This document shows, piece after piece, positions 47,934-59,556 of a stretch of DNA of 64,000 nt. A program made the position numbers and the translations under genes. The notes beneath the pieces were generated by a model, which made no database searches, had not been told where the DNA came from, and saw nothing but the letters and a program-made list of their open reading frames with translations. The first letter of the stretch is position 1. Each line of letters starts with the position of its first letter. The stretch is from Ulva prolifera (lineage: Eukaryota; Chlorophyta; Ulvophyceae; Ulvales; Ulvaceae): the NCBI GenBank assembly GCA_023078555.1, contig CM041200.1:5422936-5486935 (forward strand), written 5' to 3'.

Positions 47934-48908
47934 CTATTCCAAAGTCCGGTTGATGAAATTCGAAAATTTGGTTGTTGTGTTGAATTTGAAGACAATGTCA
48001 TTGTCTGTGAGAAAAGTGGACAGCTTGTCCCGCACATGCTCTGGCTGCTCTGTCTCACATTCGATTTCATAAACAGTACCCCACTCATAGGACGTCTCAT
48101 CTACTTCCAAGCAATGACCTTCCCACTCAATCACTTTCCTTGTGTTCTTGAAGCCACCAAGGCCTTTCAAACTGCTGATCTCACCGCAAGTCCTGCAGGC
48201 TCAGTGTGGTCTTTGTACATACTTCAGGATGAAATATCAGCATCATCAGCATTTGGCGGGGTACGGTGTAATTTCAAGGCCCTACCGTTTTGCAGCATTG
48301 ACGGGAGAGATGTCCAGATCAAGCATTATCGAAGGATTGAGCAAGAATTCGCTGCGGGCTCTTCCAACGTCCACTTCTTCCTCATGCTCTTCAGCTCTTC
48401 CCACACCCTCGGACATCACCATCTTTCCTTTCACAGTAAGAACAGCCTTTTCATCTGTGTTGAAAAACCTGAGGCGCATGACGCAACGATTTCCACTCAG
48501 TTCACCTTGAGTTCCGTCGAAGAAAAAGTTCTCTTGCTCATAAACTGTTTTGAGATTATCAGATAGAAGTCCAATCAATTTGTCATGCCCTGCCTTGGTA
48601 GGCAGACGCAGCTTCACTTCCACCTAAACCGGCACAGAAGTTCACTCTACCCAATGTCCTTAAACGTCTAGATCCGCACAAGAGGTTCGCCATTGACGAA
48701 CCGCAGCAATTGCGTATTGTGAGAAGATACACTTTCAAGGCGGCCAATGTCGTGGGTATTGACGACGCACCTCTGTGGGCATAGCGCGAGAGCTGATCAC
48801 TGGCGCTTTGGTGGTGTGCGATCTGCTCGGGCTGGCTTGCCCTGCACATTTGCATGGCCGCATAAATATACGGCTCTTCAATCCTAGACATTTACTCACC
48901 ACGGGCAT
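47934..48908 (-). CDS. TTM3: CYTH-domain triphosphate tunnel metalloenzyme (TTM3-like)
   Basis: Tunnel-fold phosphatase; plant TTM3 hydrolyses tripolyphosphate. Exons 48908-48900, 48623-48286 and 48192-47934 join in phase (606 nt, 201 aa; Arabidopsis TTM3 is 210). The first coding exon is only 9 bases (ATG CCC GTG) with a strong donor GTGAGT. It was chosen because the next exon has an in-frame TAG just before its acceptor, so the start must come from upstream. Conserved blocks: VEVKLRLP, QENFFFDG, VMRLRFF, VLTVKGK, AEEHEEEVD, LGGFKNTRKVIEWEG, CLEVDETSYEWGTVYEIECE. The usual ExExK at the start reads VxExK here, so the first metal-binding Glu appears to be Val under this model. Confidence 0.88.
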
Positions 48909-49807
48909 GGTAGCGGGATCAAAGAGAGCAAACGCACAGACGGGACGGGCGCAAGAGGCAGCTGGTTCTTGCTTTTGGATGAATTGAGGTCCACTTTACG
49001 TTTATGTGCAGCCAGCTGCACGGTCCTTATCGTTCGTTCTGTTCTATCAAGCCTGATTGGGGAAACGCGCGTTGGATTTTGGCCGCACCTCCTCGATATC
49101 GTCCATGCGAAGTTCAATGCGAGTGGGAGGCCTCTGAAGCATAGCGAGAATGTAATGCAGATGCTCGTACGTTCAGGAGGCAATGGTCCGCTTTCGTGGA
49201 CGCAATCATGTACAAGTGGCGCGCATTAAATACACCTCAAGAGAGCGCAGCAGCGGAATATATAAGCTCGTCTTTTGTGGGATCGATAATGGGATCCAAG
49301 ATTATACCTGCGCGCAGCTGCGGTGCCTGAGCGAAACTGCCAAAACGTACTGACCGAATGCGTTACTGGCACGGTCAACAACGCTGCGCGTTCGCCCCGC
49401 ATACGCAGGTGCAACGGAGACCTAGTCTGAAGTAACGTGGCAACGGCGTAATGCACGCCAAATATTTTCGCAACATCATCACTTTTTCCTGCTACCTGAT
49501 CTATCATATCTAGAAAGGGCTGCAGCAGGTCTTCCTCCGGTACTAGAATGTGCAGCAAAACCTGAAACCTGATCAACTCGTGTATCGCTCCTCAACGTTT
49601 TACTACCCCTGGTGCCATTGTCTGGTGCGCCCGACTTTTCTCTCCCATAGTCCTGATGCTTGGTGCCCGTTGGACTACCTCGAGCGCTAGCACCACCCCT
49701 GCATGTCACAAAATCACTTACAGGAACACGTGCACCACACCTCAAGGTTTTTAAAATAAAAAAAAAGTGCACATCAAACGGATGATCATCACGATTCTGG
49801 CCGGGTC
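48909..49807. other. Intergenic between TTM3 and THOC1, with a TATA-like box
   Basis: It contains the TTM3 promoter (right of 48908) and the THOC1 3' end. A TATATAAG lies at about 49258-49265 on the + strand with no convincing ORF behind it. The - strand frame 49226-49576 (LVPEEDLLQPFLDMIDQV) is protein-like but unassigned. TTACA at 49718-49722 is TGTAA on the - strand, 86 bases past the THOC1 stop. Confidence 0.45.
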
Positions 49808-52800
49808 TCACCGGCGAGTGCTTGTGGTCGTGTCCCTTGGGCCATCTCCAGTGGCTTTGTTCAATGCATCCCCCAACAGCCGGCCACCAGTACGCGGCCC
49901 GTCCTTGCTGCCCAGACCACTGCGCGCTGATGCACCACCCCTATCGGTGTCCCGCTCTGAGTTTCCCTGATCACCGCGCATGCCGCCAGTGCCATCCCGG
50001 GTCCGGCGGGACTCCAGGACAGCACCACGTCCGGTCCGGTCGCCTGGGTCAGGCCCCCCGCCCCCACGCTGGCCATCTCTGCTCGCGCCGCCACCCCCCA
50101 CGTCTCCATCCCCATCATCTCTGTCTCGCCCAATTCGCCCCTCTGGCATCCGTGAGCTTCGCTGAGGTGGTGCAATCAGGGGTGCCCGGGGGTGGCTGTC
50201 ACGTGAGCGCACAGCCATCGGAGGTGGGCCTGGCAGCCCACCACCGTCACTCCTGCTCCGCTCGACCAATAGCCCAGAAGGCATGGGCTCGGTTCCATTC
50301 CCTTTGGCTGCCTGACCGCCTCGCTCATCTGGACCATGCCTATCCCCACCACCTCGGGTGGTGGGTGCCTTCCGCTCACGCGCCCCGCCATGGGCATCAT
50401 CATCCCGCCCAGCCTTTGCATGCCCATCAGCAGGCCTCTGGGAGGGGCGGCTCACATCAGCATGCGTGTGTCGGCCGGAATCATCACGAGCGTCGCGCGG
50501 CACAGCTCTCGTGACTTCCTGCATTTTCTCTGATGCATCTCGCTTTGCTGCCCGCACAGCTTCACGGCTCACGGGCTCGCGCACTACATCCTTGGTGCGG
50601 TCTGATGTACGGCCAGACGGGTTTGGTGCAGCATCAGTCGCTGGAATCTCGCCTGCTGACCGCGTTGACAGAGGCGATGCAGCAGTGCTAGGTGCTGTAG
50701 GATGTTCTTCGCCGTTGCCACGCTTGCTGGGCGCTTGTGCTTCGGTGCGTGCCTGCAAACGCACACCACACCGTCAGCAGATTGCATGCAGCTATCAGTG
50801 CAGGACAACACCAGGACCATCATTCACATCGTGCAGGGTTGACAAAATCTCGAGTATAAGCCAAGCGCCAACCCTGAGAAGTATGTACAGTACATTAGAT
50901 TATCATTCATCATGCACACGTGGGGTTGCACCTTTTTTGCGGGTGTACCATGTGAGGCATTTCCAGAATCGGATTCATGGCCAGGACGCTTGCGTGTCGC
51001 TTCAGCGCCATGCTTCTTTTGCGCTTTCTCTCTTCTGGCCTCCTTCTTCCGCTCTCGTAATGTGGGTGGCAACGAATCCAAATAGCGCTGCACACAATAT
51101 GCCACTTGCTCATACAAAACGGTTCGGGTTCACTGCGGCGTTTTTTTTAATATATTGCAGATTCATTCCATGTGGCCTGTACTCACACATTCGCTGATGC
51201 CACGATGCCTAGAACAACTGGTAGTGCTGCCCCCACAAACATGTCAACCAGTCACCTCTGTTGTTGCCAAGGCAGTTCTCAAGGGCGCATGCCTCATCGG
51301 AAGGCACATAGACATCAATACTAAGCACACAGTGCCCTGCTGACAAAATTATGCTGGTCTGATATTACAATTTGGTTGCTGTATCCAGTTTTGCATGAGC
51401 ACACACGATTGTGTGCAGGTAGCAGTTGACGGGCCGGTCGCACCTTGGCTTTGGTCTTCAATTCGCTATCATCTTCATCCTTCAGGAACACGCAAGCAGC
51501 GTATTGCAAATCTGCATCACGTTCGGTGATACAATCTGAATAAATTTTGAGATTGGACCGAGCCAGCATCCGCAGAGTCCGCCACTGAAACATCGGATCA
51601 GAAATGCGCTTTTCCTCTTCAGGTTTGCCCATTTCCATGACAATTGTTTTCATATCCTTCTGCAAACACTTCATCGTCAACGTTGATTCGAATGCTGTTA
51701 TAAAAAATGGATGCGGCGCACAGGCGCCCATCACGCAGTCTCTCCAGCATACGGTGCATGGGGAACATCCTGATGACTTCTGGATACCAAAACCGCCACA
51801 CCTATCATGACAAGCACACTTTAGAGCATACTATGATGAGGTACCAGTTGTCATGTCGCGTTTGGTACGGCGCAACAGTTTCAGCCTGCACACCTTGACC
51901 TTGTCCTGCAACGGTTCTTGCTCAAGCCCTGCTAGCGGTTCTCCTGGGAAGGTACCATGAATTTCTCCTTTCATGTTGAGGCCTTCAGGCACGAGAGTAG
52001 CATCATATGCAAGCATTGGCCAGTCAGCAGGCTCCCAAGGCTTCCCACACTGCTTGATGGTCAAGTCCAGGGTGTCCATGCAACTCCGTTCCTTCTTGTC
52101 TGCGCTGACATCCTCTTTGGCTGCAGGAGCTTTCTGCTTGGGCTGCGTCAGCTCTGCCTTCCTCTGCAGATCTGCCGCCTCAAGCTGCAGCGCGTTCCGC
52201 AGGCCAACTGCAAAGCATTTGTATGTCACCTCAACTTACCACTGCCTCGCCGGCAACCATCCTTTCAGATCCAAGCAGGAGTCACGGACCACGAACACAG
52301 GATGAGCGGGTTTGTGTCAGGTATCATAGACCAGGGGCTGGCCCCGGCGCACCGCAAGCACACGCAAACATGGATACAAGAGCTGCATGGCGCCTTGAAC
52401 AGATGTTTATACATTGCGTTCTTTTCAAACAAGGAAGTACCGCACCGTCAAAGGCTGCGCCATCACTGCCAGTCACCTTCAATAGCTCCAGAACGCGTTC
52501 TTGCAACTTGACGCAGTCCTCATGAATTTTCGGCAGTGGGGGACGCAGCTTGGATGCCCGGTTCGAAATGGCTGTACATGTCTGCGAATAGTGTAAGAGC
52601 ATGACAATCTGTACAAGCTGTTGCCTCCGAAATGTCACATCCTGCAGCTGCAGAGTAAGCAGGGATGGGCTGGACAGGTATGCGACTGTCCCTTCCGAAG
52701 CAGTCTTCAGTGCAGCACTGCCTTCAACCTGTAACAAGAGTCACTTATCAGCAAATGCGATCAACGATTCTCGGCTGACCAGTCTGAATGGACACATTCA

Positions 52801-53864
52801 CAATATTGCAAAGTAATCTCACGTACGGCGCACCTGTGTCGGTCCTGAGCAAGCTTTCAACACACTTTCTATCTGCTGCATGCATAGGCCCCATTTGTCT
52901 CCATCATAGAGCACACTCGCGTCGTAGAGGCTATGCTGTAGACTCCAGAAATTTGTATACTGCTCCTTGTCAATGGGATTGCCCAAGCTGTCGAGCGCAG
53001 AGTCTGATATTGTAGCGATGTTGACAGGGTGGGTCAAGTTCACATTGTGCGCAACATTCAAAGCAGGCTTGTATCCGTCAGGAAAATGCTTGAACATCCA
53101 GCGCATGATCTTTCCCAGCTGTTCCTCGCCTTCGCTGCCGACGACTTTGCTCCGAAGCAACGAGCAAGCATGGGCGAATGGGCCCAGGCAAGCAACGCCG
53201 GAGACACGTTCAATTCCAGACATTGCTTCATATAAAACTTCCACGCATTCCGGGACTTCATCAATAGGGGTGACATTTACGATGTCCTGTAGCATCTCAA
53301 ATGGAATTGCTCGCATGAGACTTGAAATGCTGGACGAAGGCTCGTCACCGGGTTTCACTCCAAACTTCTCTGCCAGCTTGTAGAAGCGGAAGGCTATCTG
53401 TAACAAACGAATGTGGTGCATGTATGTCATCATGCCAGCTGAGCTGCCATGGCAGCCGCTGACAGCAGTTCCTCCCTCAAACACAAATAATCGTCAGGCT
53501 GACTAGGGATCAATTCAATGCATGGAAGCTGATGAATAGAAGGTATAGTGTAGCAAGATTTGCATGATTGTGAGCGACGCACCTTCAGTAAGACCAGCAG
53601 CGTGCGCGCTCCTGTCCTCCCATTATCCCCAGGCGCTGTATTGAAAACGCTAGCCGAAGCACTGAGCCTTGACTCAAGGAAATCTAGAAGATGCTTTTTC
53701 AAGCAGCAAGATATTATCGCGTGATTTCTGTAATCTGGTTGTAGTTGAGTCCAGCTGCCAGTCTCGAAGACTTGAGACGCCGCCTCTTCTGCGGACAGAC
53801 TAGACTGCAACGCCAATGCGATGCTTGAGTACAAGGCTTTCTGTCCATCTTCAACCGTCGCCAT
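49808..53864 (-). CDS. THOC1: THO complex subunit 1 (THOC1/HPR1)
   Basis: Component of the THO/TREX complex that couples transcription to mRNA packaging and export in the nucleus. ATG 53864 starts MATVEDGQKALYSS, an N-terminal helical region. Conserved parts: LPCIELIPSQPDDYLCLREE (about 53520), the long exon 53400-52840 with FKLAEKFGVK-like helices, MLQDIVNVTPIDE, RWMFKHFPDG, NFWSLQHSLYD, then VLELLKVTGSDG, KPWEPADWPMLAYD, and FQWRTLRMLARSNL, which matches the family's YGWRALRLLAR. The C-terminal exon (50760-49808) is an Arg/Asp/Gly/Pro-rich tail of about 310 residues ending in STRR, preceded by a Lys/Arg-rich stretch; no death domain is seen. About ten exons; I checked domain order but did not close every splice phase. 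Confidence 0.88.
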
Positions 53865-56839
53865 GACCAAAGCTATTCGGATTCCTGCAGCGGTACCGGT
53901 GCGGAGCTGTGGCCGCGGAGCCGATCTGGGGAACGGGAACTTGTCCAGTACGAATACGCGACGAGATTAGGCAGGAGCAGTTGGTCACAGATCGCATCCT
54001 GCCCGGTGCCTCGGATATTGTCGTTAGAATTGAGCCTGAACATCTTCCATGTGTGCACACTTGTGGTCACGCACTGTGGGGTTGGTGCGTGCATGGCTGT
54101 GCACAGCCGGCCAGACAGGAACGTTTTGTTACGCATAGCCATGTCCATTGAGACATTGACTCCGGACAATGGGACCGATGGGGGCGTCAAGCCGCAAACC
54201 ACCGCAAAGTCTGGCTGCCGACACAGAAAGCAACGAAATGCGTCAACCTCGAAACAGAGGACGTGTGCGCGCAGCATGCAGCAAACCCCCAGCACCCCAG
54301 CAACACCATCAGCACCAAGACTATCGACAGCAAGCACGACTACTGCATCGGTCCATATTACATCTAAGTCACTTTGGTAACGGCCGGACTGTGTGAACAA
54401 CTCCCATGTTCACACCAAATTCGTAACAGCGGAAACATGCCGTGCACACGATGCACAGCCGAGGCAGGTGGCAGAACTGCCCCAGTAGGTGCTTGTGCAA
54501 CAAATTGCAGGTAGGCCAAACCACTTCACATCCTATTCTACACCTGGGGAAACAACCAATTGCAGGGGCCTAGACCTTTGCAGCAGCTAACCCCGAAGTC
54601 GCTCATCTGAAATCCGCGTCAGAGTGGAAGCAAAACTTGCACAGGACTGAATTTCACTTTCCACCAAATCTACACAGGCAGGGGCCAGCTACACACGATG
54701 GCATTCAGGAATCAGAGTACGCGACTTAGCTATGCATGCCGGCAATGTATGGCATCGGCCGCACAATGGAAGTCCTTTGTCACTCGCGCGCTCATGAAGT
54801 GCATCAGACCGTGCCAAAGCAGCTCTTGATGCAGATTCGTCAGTAATCACATAGAGCATGTACTGGCGGGACTGCGAACTGTCTTGCATACAACTCTTGC
54901 ACACAGATCTCCAACCCTAGCTACGCCTACTCACTTTCACAGCAAGCAAATCACAATGAACAGAAAACTGAAAGCAAACCCCTCTGCAGTCCTTGGCGCT
55001 GCAGACAAGAATAGTGCGGCTGAGAAAGCCAAAGTTTTGGTGTCTATTGTCCCAGGCAGCTCCGCGTCTTCAGACCGGACCCACCCAACAATGGTGTATG
55101 GCATGCCGTATCGAAATGCAGTGCCTGCCAGCGCAAGGCATATCGGACCCCCCGGCCCCCACGGTAGTCCGCAGCAGGGCCCGTAGCAGATATATTTCCT
55201 ACAGAGCAGGTTCAGTGGAGTAGGCCTTTTCGCGCAGCGATCCATGACTGCTGTACATATCTGGCAAAGCAGCTCCATTGCACACTCGGCAGGCACTGGC
55301 AGTAGCGCTTCTATCAATCATCAGGGAAATACTCTGAACCACATGCATGAAATCTGATAGCTACCGTGCCTGGCCTCATCTAAATGTTCGCACAGTGCAC
55401 AGCCGGACTAAGGGCCTTATACTTGAGAAGGGCAACACACCGCAGACCTGAAAATTCAGGGCATGTCGTGGACAGCTGCCCCTCATCAGCAATATCTAGT
55501 AGGACGCGTGTGTGATTGCCAACAGGCCTCGGATGTTTTGCTTCGGAGCCTGCGCGTGCCGCTCTTACAGAGTCGTTGCGACGCGGATACGACACAGTTT
55601 TCTCCACATCAGCACTTGCTGGGGCTTGCAGTGAGATTGTCAGTGCGGCACCAATGCAAACAGCGATTGCAGGCTGTACGGCGACCTGCGGACTCAAATT
55701 CGACTTCACAGCGCACGAACCGGCATGCCTGGCAACGGTTGGCGATACCCTGCTGCGGAATGCAGTTGGTAACATTGCAAGGCCTGCGATTCAAATACCG
55801 ACTTTGTAGGGAACCAACGTGAGGACGTGGCCAATGTTGTGATCGAGCGGTTGATGCAGTTCTTGGCAAGGAATTACCACCACAACGACAACGTCGACCA
55901 GGACGTCAATCCTACTGCATCAACCCCTAGCGTCCACTGAAAGAGCTGATGCACGCGGATGGACTGTGCCACAACTTCTGTCGACACCATCATTTGCCGC
56001 AGTCGTTTTCCGGCGCCCATCCCAAGCATTATAACGCGCATGTTGATCCGGCCCTCAACTCGAAGCCCGTGCAGTGCCCATGTGGCACGTGATGCTGTTG
56101 GAGTGCGCAGGTGTTTCCCTGGCCGAGATATAAACAAGCCCATGAGACCTCTGGTCTAAAAACGCAGTAGAGCCGATGCTTATGACTGAGAATACACTTA
56201 TGGCGGCATGTGTGTTGTCAGTGGCCAATAACAGATCGGTGAAAGCGCACATGCGAGTGTGTGGAAAACCAGAGTTGTGTAAAGGTAAGACATGCATCCT
56301 GAATAAAGATGACCGCATGGGAAAACACCTGACCAGGCTGAAATCAGCCGTGACAAGGGCATGATAGTGATGCTGCAGCCTACACTTGCTTGGGCTGCCT
56401 GGGCAGCCCAGGCACCCCAAGCATCACTCACATGGGCATTGTGACAAGGTGCTGCAAACAGAGATTGTGGGACATCTCTCCCATGTCAAACCTCTGTCAC
56501 AACATGGTGCATACGGCCGCTAGAATTCGTCACATCGTTTGTGTCCTGACTAAGAGGGAGACACCAGCACCAAAATTCCAACCATGTGTTCACCTGACGC
56601 CACACTTGTGTTCTCTAGTGAGAGTACTAGTTCCCACGAGCTCCAGACACACACTACAGTGCTGTTTGTAATACTGTCTGCACTGTCACCAGCACCAATG
56701 TATTGTGATGCTGCATAAGCAGTGCACCAGTGCAGGGCTGTCCAAGCATGATCTATCGCAGATGACGTGACCAGATCATCATCGCACACTGCAACGTGTA
56801 CAAATGAGAGTGTGCGGACGTAGACAGAGCCTGCCGGTC
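53865..56839. other. Intergenic, upstream of THOC1; one weak ORF
   Basis: No gene supported over 3 kb. The best candidate is the - strand frame 55775-55380, which starts MLPTAFRSRVSPTVARHAGS and has a hydrophobic stretch ending QAPASAD. That resembles a bipartite plastid/lumen targeting peptide, but no mature domain follows and it may be chance. Frames at 54884-55186 (+) and 55317-54937 (-) overlap each other. A nested hairpin lies at 56388-56421. Confidence 0.4.
56388..56421. repeat. Nested inverted repeat (hairpin)
   Basis: TGGGCTGCC and its reverse complement GGCAGCCCA are separated by two bases (56391-56410). Outer arms GCTTGGG and CCCAAGC extend the symmetry. Possible roles include an RNA hairpin or a protein site; nothing nearby identifies one. 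Confidence 0.6.
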
Positions 56840-59556
56840 TCACTGAGCAACTCTTGCAGCAGAAGTGTACACCACGGACGCATCTAGAGCCCCACGCTCT
56901 GGATCCACTCCCAGCTTCAGGTCTGCAGCTGTCGGACCGGATGGGATCAGCCCACCCGGGTTCAATGGGAACAACTGCCCATAGTATGACTTCTGAGCGG
57001 CAGCAACATTGAAAGTTTCACTGATCTGCACAATTCACAGATCGAGTAAGACATCGATACAGAGGTTTGCAGGATGATTTTCTCGAACCGCGCCTTGAAC
57101 AAGGTTGCAATTAAAAGAAACGAGGACGCCCGCCCGATGCAATAAATCACGAGCTCATCTGAGGCTGACTGAACTGCAGTACAGGCGTACTGCTCCTGGA
57201 TCAGGCAGAGCGTTTTCAAATTCCAGGAACACATGTCAGATGATATATAGCTGGCCACACCGCAGCCGGCAATGCTTCACTCAGATGCCCCCCTCCCTCC
57301 ACCCCGCCCCCTCATAGCACATATTTGGCACTGCAGAATGCCCTGTGCGCATGAACTCTGGAATACCCACGCAGCACAAATGAGGACCTACCTGCATACT
57401 GCCTGCGCATGGCATCAGCCACACGTCCTGCATCCATGCCTGAAGGTTTGGGCAGTCTGCGGCGATGCGGCGCCGCGTGCAGCGAAAGAGGGAGTTGTAC
57501 ACGGCGTCATACCGCACGACGGTCGGCAGCAGGCGCAGGTCGGCATCAGTGAAGATGTCGCCCATCAGGAAGCGCGAGCTGGCAAGTCGCGCCTCCACTT
57601 CCAGTAGCCCCCGCTCCAGGTCGGCCTGGGCATCTGCGTACGCACCCTGCTCGGTGGCAAAGCCGCTTCTGCAGCGCCAATCGCCAGAGCGTTGATGCCA
57701 GGTGACGTACTTGGTGATGTACATCGGCATAGCGTGTTGTTTTTGGGATCAAGGCATCAGTCATTGCGGACGCCCATGGCATTTCTCGCTGACGCCGAGC
57801 ATGCACCACAAACTTGAGGTCATGGGCAAGTGTTGGCTCTGTGAAACCACAGAAGCAAAGGGAAGTGGCCTCCGACAACACCTAGAAGACAAAGTGCACA
57901 ATGCAAGACCACATGCCGTAATTCAGGAGCACAGGGACCCGCTGCTTTGCAGGTGGGGAGCATGTGATAGACATTGATATGAGTGGGGTGACACGTGCAC
58001 AGCAGATGTTTGGCAGCAGATGGACAACGCACCGATACACTGCATTGTTGACATTGTTATAGATGAACTCATTGAGCTTGTTGATTTCAGCTGCCAGGCC
58101 GGCTGGTTTGAGATCTATTCCTGGAGAGTCCGAGACACCGGCGGCGAGGCGGTACAGGTTGTCCAACAGGACCCCGCTATCATTGCAGACGGCTACTCGT
58201 GTCTTCTTATCTACCAACAGTGGTGCTGTGCAGCGTCCGTCGAATCCCGGACTGCAGCGGGCGTACACCTCCCTGCATTGGCAACAAGAACTTACTGGCC
58301 TTCAAAGTCCCAAGATAGTGCTCCAGCACAACAGGCATCATGCACTGCCATCTTAAAAGTGTATGAAGCAGGCTGCGACGTAGCAGGCTACCGAGACTGG
58401 CAACAAGCAGCCAGCACGCTGGAGATGCAACAGTGATGCGATGCCCAGCCGCAGTGGCTTGCATAGAATTTGAAGGGTGCTATGATACAAGTGCATGCTT
58501 GTGTGCAAGCACAGCGACCGCGACACTCTCAGACGAAGGCGCCATGCCAGTTGCGTTGCTGGAAAATAGAATCTCAGAAAAATTCACGGTGCTTGATAAC
58601 GCCTGAGAAATTTCACATGGGCAATGACCACCTGTTGAAGCTGCAGGACAGAGAACGCACCGGAGGTCCTTGGCACCAAACACCGGGTCTAGGCCAGTGC
58701 TTTCATCAAAGACCCAGCCCCCTCGAGAAGCCCGTTCTGCATCATCTAGCAGCCATATGAACGAGATGTAATCTTCGAGACCCAGAACAGCGATGGCAAT
58801 GAGGACACGGTGGCACCATGGACACGCGTTACCGACATACAAATGGTACCTGCATGTGTCATCACCATGGTCAGACCAGATTCACGCCACAAAGTAGTGG
58901 ACGTGCAAGTCGCTGTGGGCGCCAGCCATTGCAAACGTACTACATCACAGGACCATTTTTCCAGTGAATTTGGTCGGGAAGCTGGGGCGCCAACCATTGC
59001 CAACATACTACATCACAGGACCATAATTTCAATGAATTTGGTCGGGAAGCTGAGCGTGCATTCGCTTTGTTCACATCAACAGTTGGACAGGCAGAGCCAG
59101 CGTCTACGGGGCCACAACGGTGTCCTGCTGCCCTGTACGGTGGAATACCCTTCAGAACGCATGCACTGAACGTGTGATCTTTGCCTATGACAAACATTTG
59201 TTGATAGACACAGAGCTAGCTCAAGATTGGGCTTCAGAATTGCGTTGTATAGGCCAGTTGGGGTACATTGATCAGGTTTTTGAGATCACACCGGCCCTGT
59301 TCTGCAGGAAATTTTGGATCGCCGATCCCGCTTCCAAAGGTATAGCTCGGGCGCTGGTAGCCCCCTTTGACGTCCTGTGGTGCAAGCTCCTGAACCAATC
59401 GTCTCACTGAGCATGCATGCCGGACGCATGCTGTGCCCTCAGCCTCAATACAGTGCATGGCAGCAGCGCGAACAAATCCATGAGAATGGACGGATTGCCT
59501 TGGTTTAAACAGCTCTGCTACTCACCTGCATCATCGTTTGGAAAGCCAATTTCCAT
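56840..59556 (-). CDS. Glutathionyl-hydroquinone reductase (ECM4/YqjG family, GST fold)
   Basis: Reduces glutathionyl-hydroquinones with a catalytic Cys. Six exons close in phase: 59556-59526, 59406-59292, 58849-58661, 58272-58033, 57668-57392, 57025-56840 (1038 nt, 345 aa). Exon 1 encodes MEIGFPNDDA. Exon 2 ends FPAEQG, joining to RYHLYVGNACPWCHR, the family's thioredoxin-fold active site (CPWC, nucleophile the first Cys). Later blocks: FDGRCTAPLLVDKKT, LNEFIYNNVNNAVYR, SGFATEQGAY, SSRFLMGDIFTDADLRLLPT, VRYDAVYNSLFRC, and the tail KSYYGQLFPLNPGGLIPSGP, which matches the typical YYGSHPTINPTGIVP. The usual NNES after the beta strand reads CNDS. No targeting peptide is obvious, so it is probably cytosolic. 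Confidence 0.93.
58918..59053. repeat. 68-bp tandem repeat, two copies, in an intron
   Basis: Copies at 58918-58985 and 58986-59053 share GGCGCC, CTACATCACAGGACCAT and GAATTTGGTCGGGAAGCTG with several scattered differences. They lie in the second intron of the glutathionyl-hydroquinone reductase gene. The divergence suggests an older duplication than the one at 12793. Confidence 0.85.

Noticed and set aside
53873-54400. 175-codon - strand ORF with a stretch faintly like an Sm motif (SGVNVSMDMAM)
   Set aside because: It ends nine bases from the THOC1 start on the same strand, has no second Sm motif in frame, and sits where the THOC1 promoter must be.
55380-55775. - strand ORF with plastid-targeting-like N-terminus
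   Set aside because: There is no mature domain and no exon continuation. It is kept only as a weak candidate in the intergenic note.
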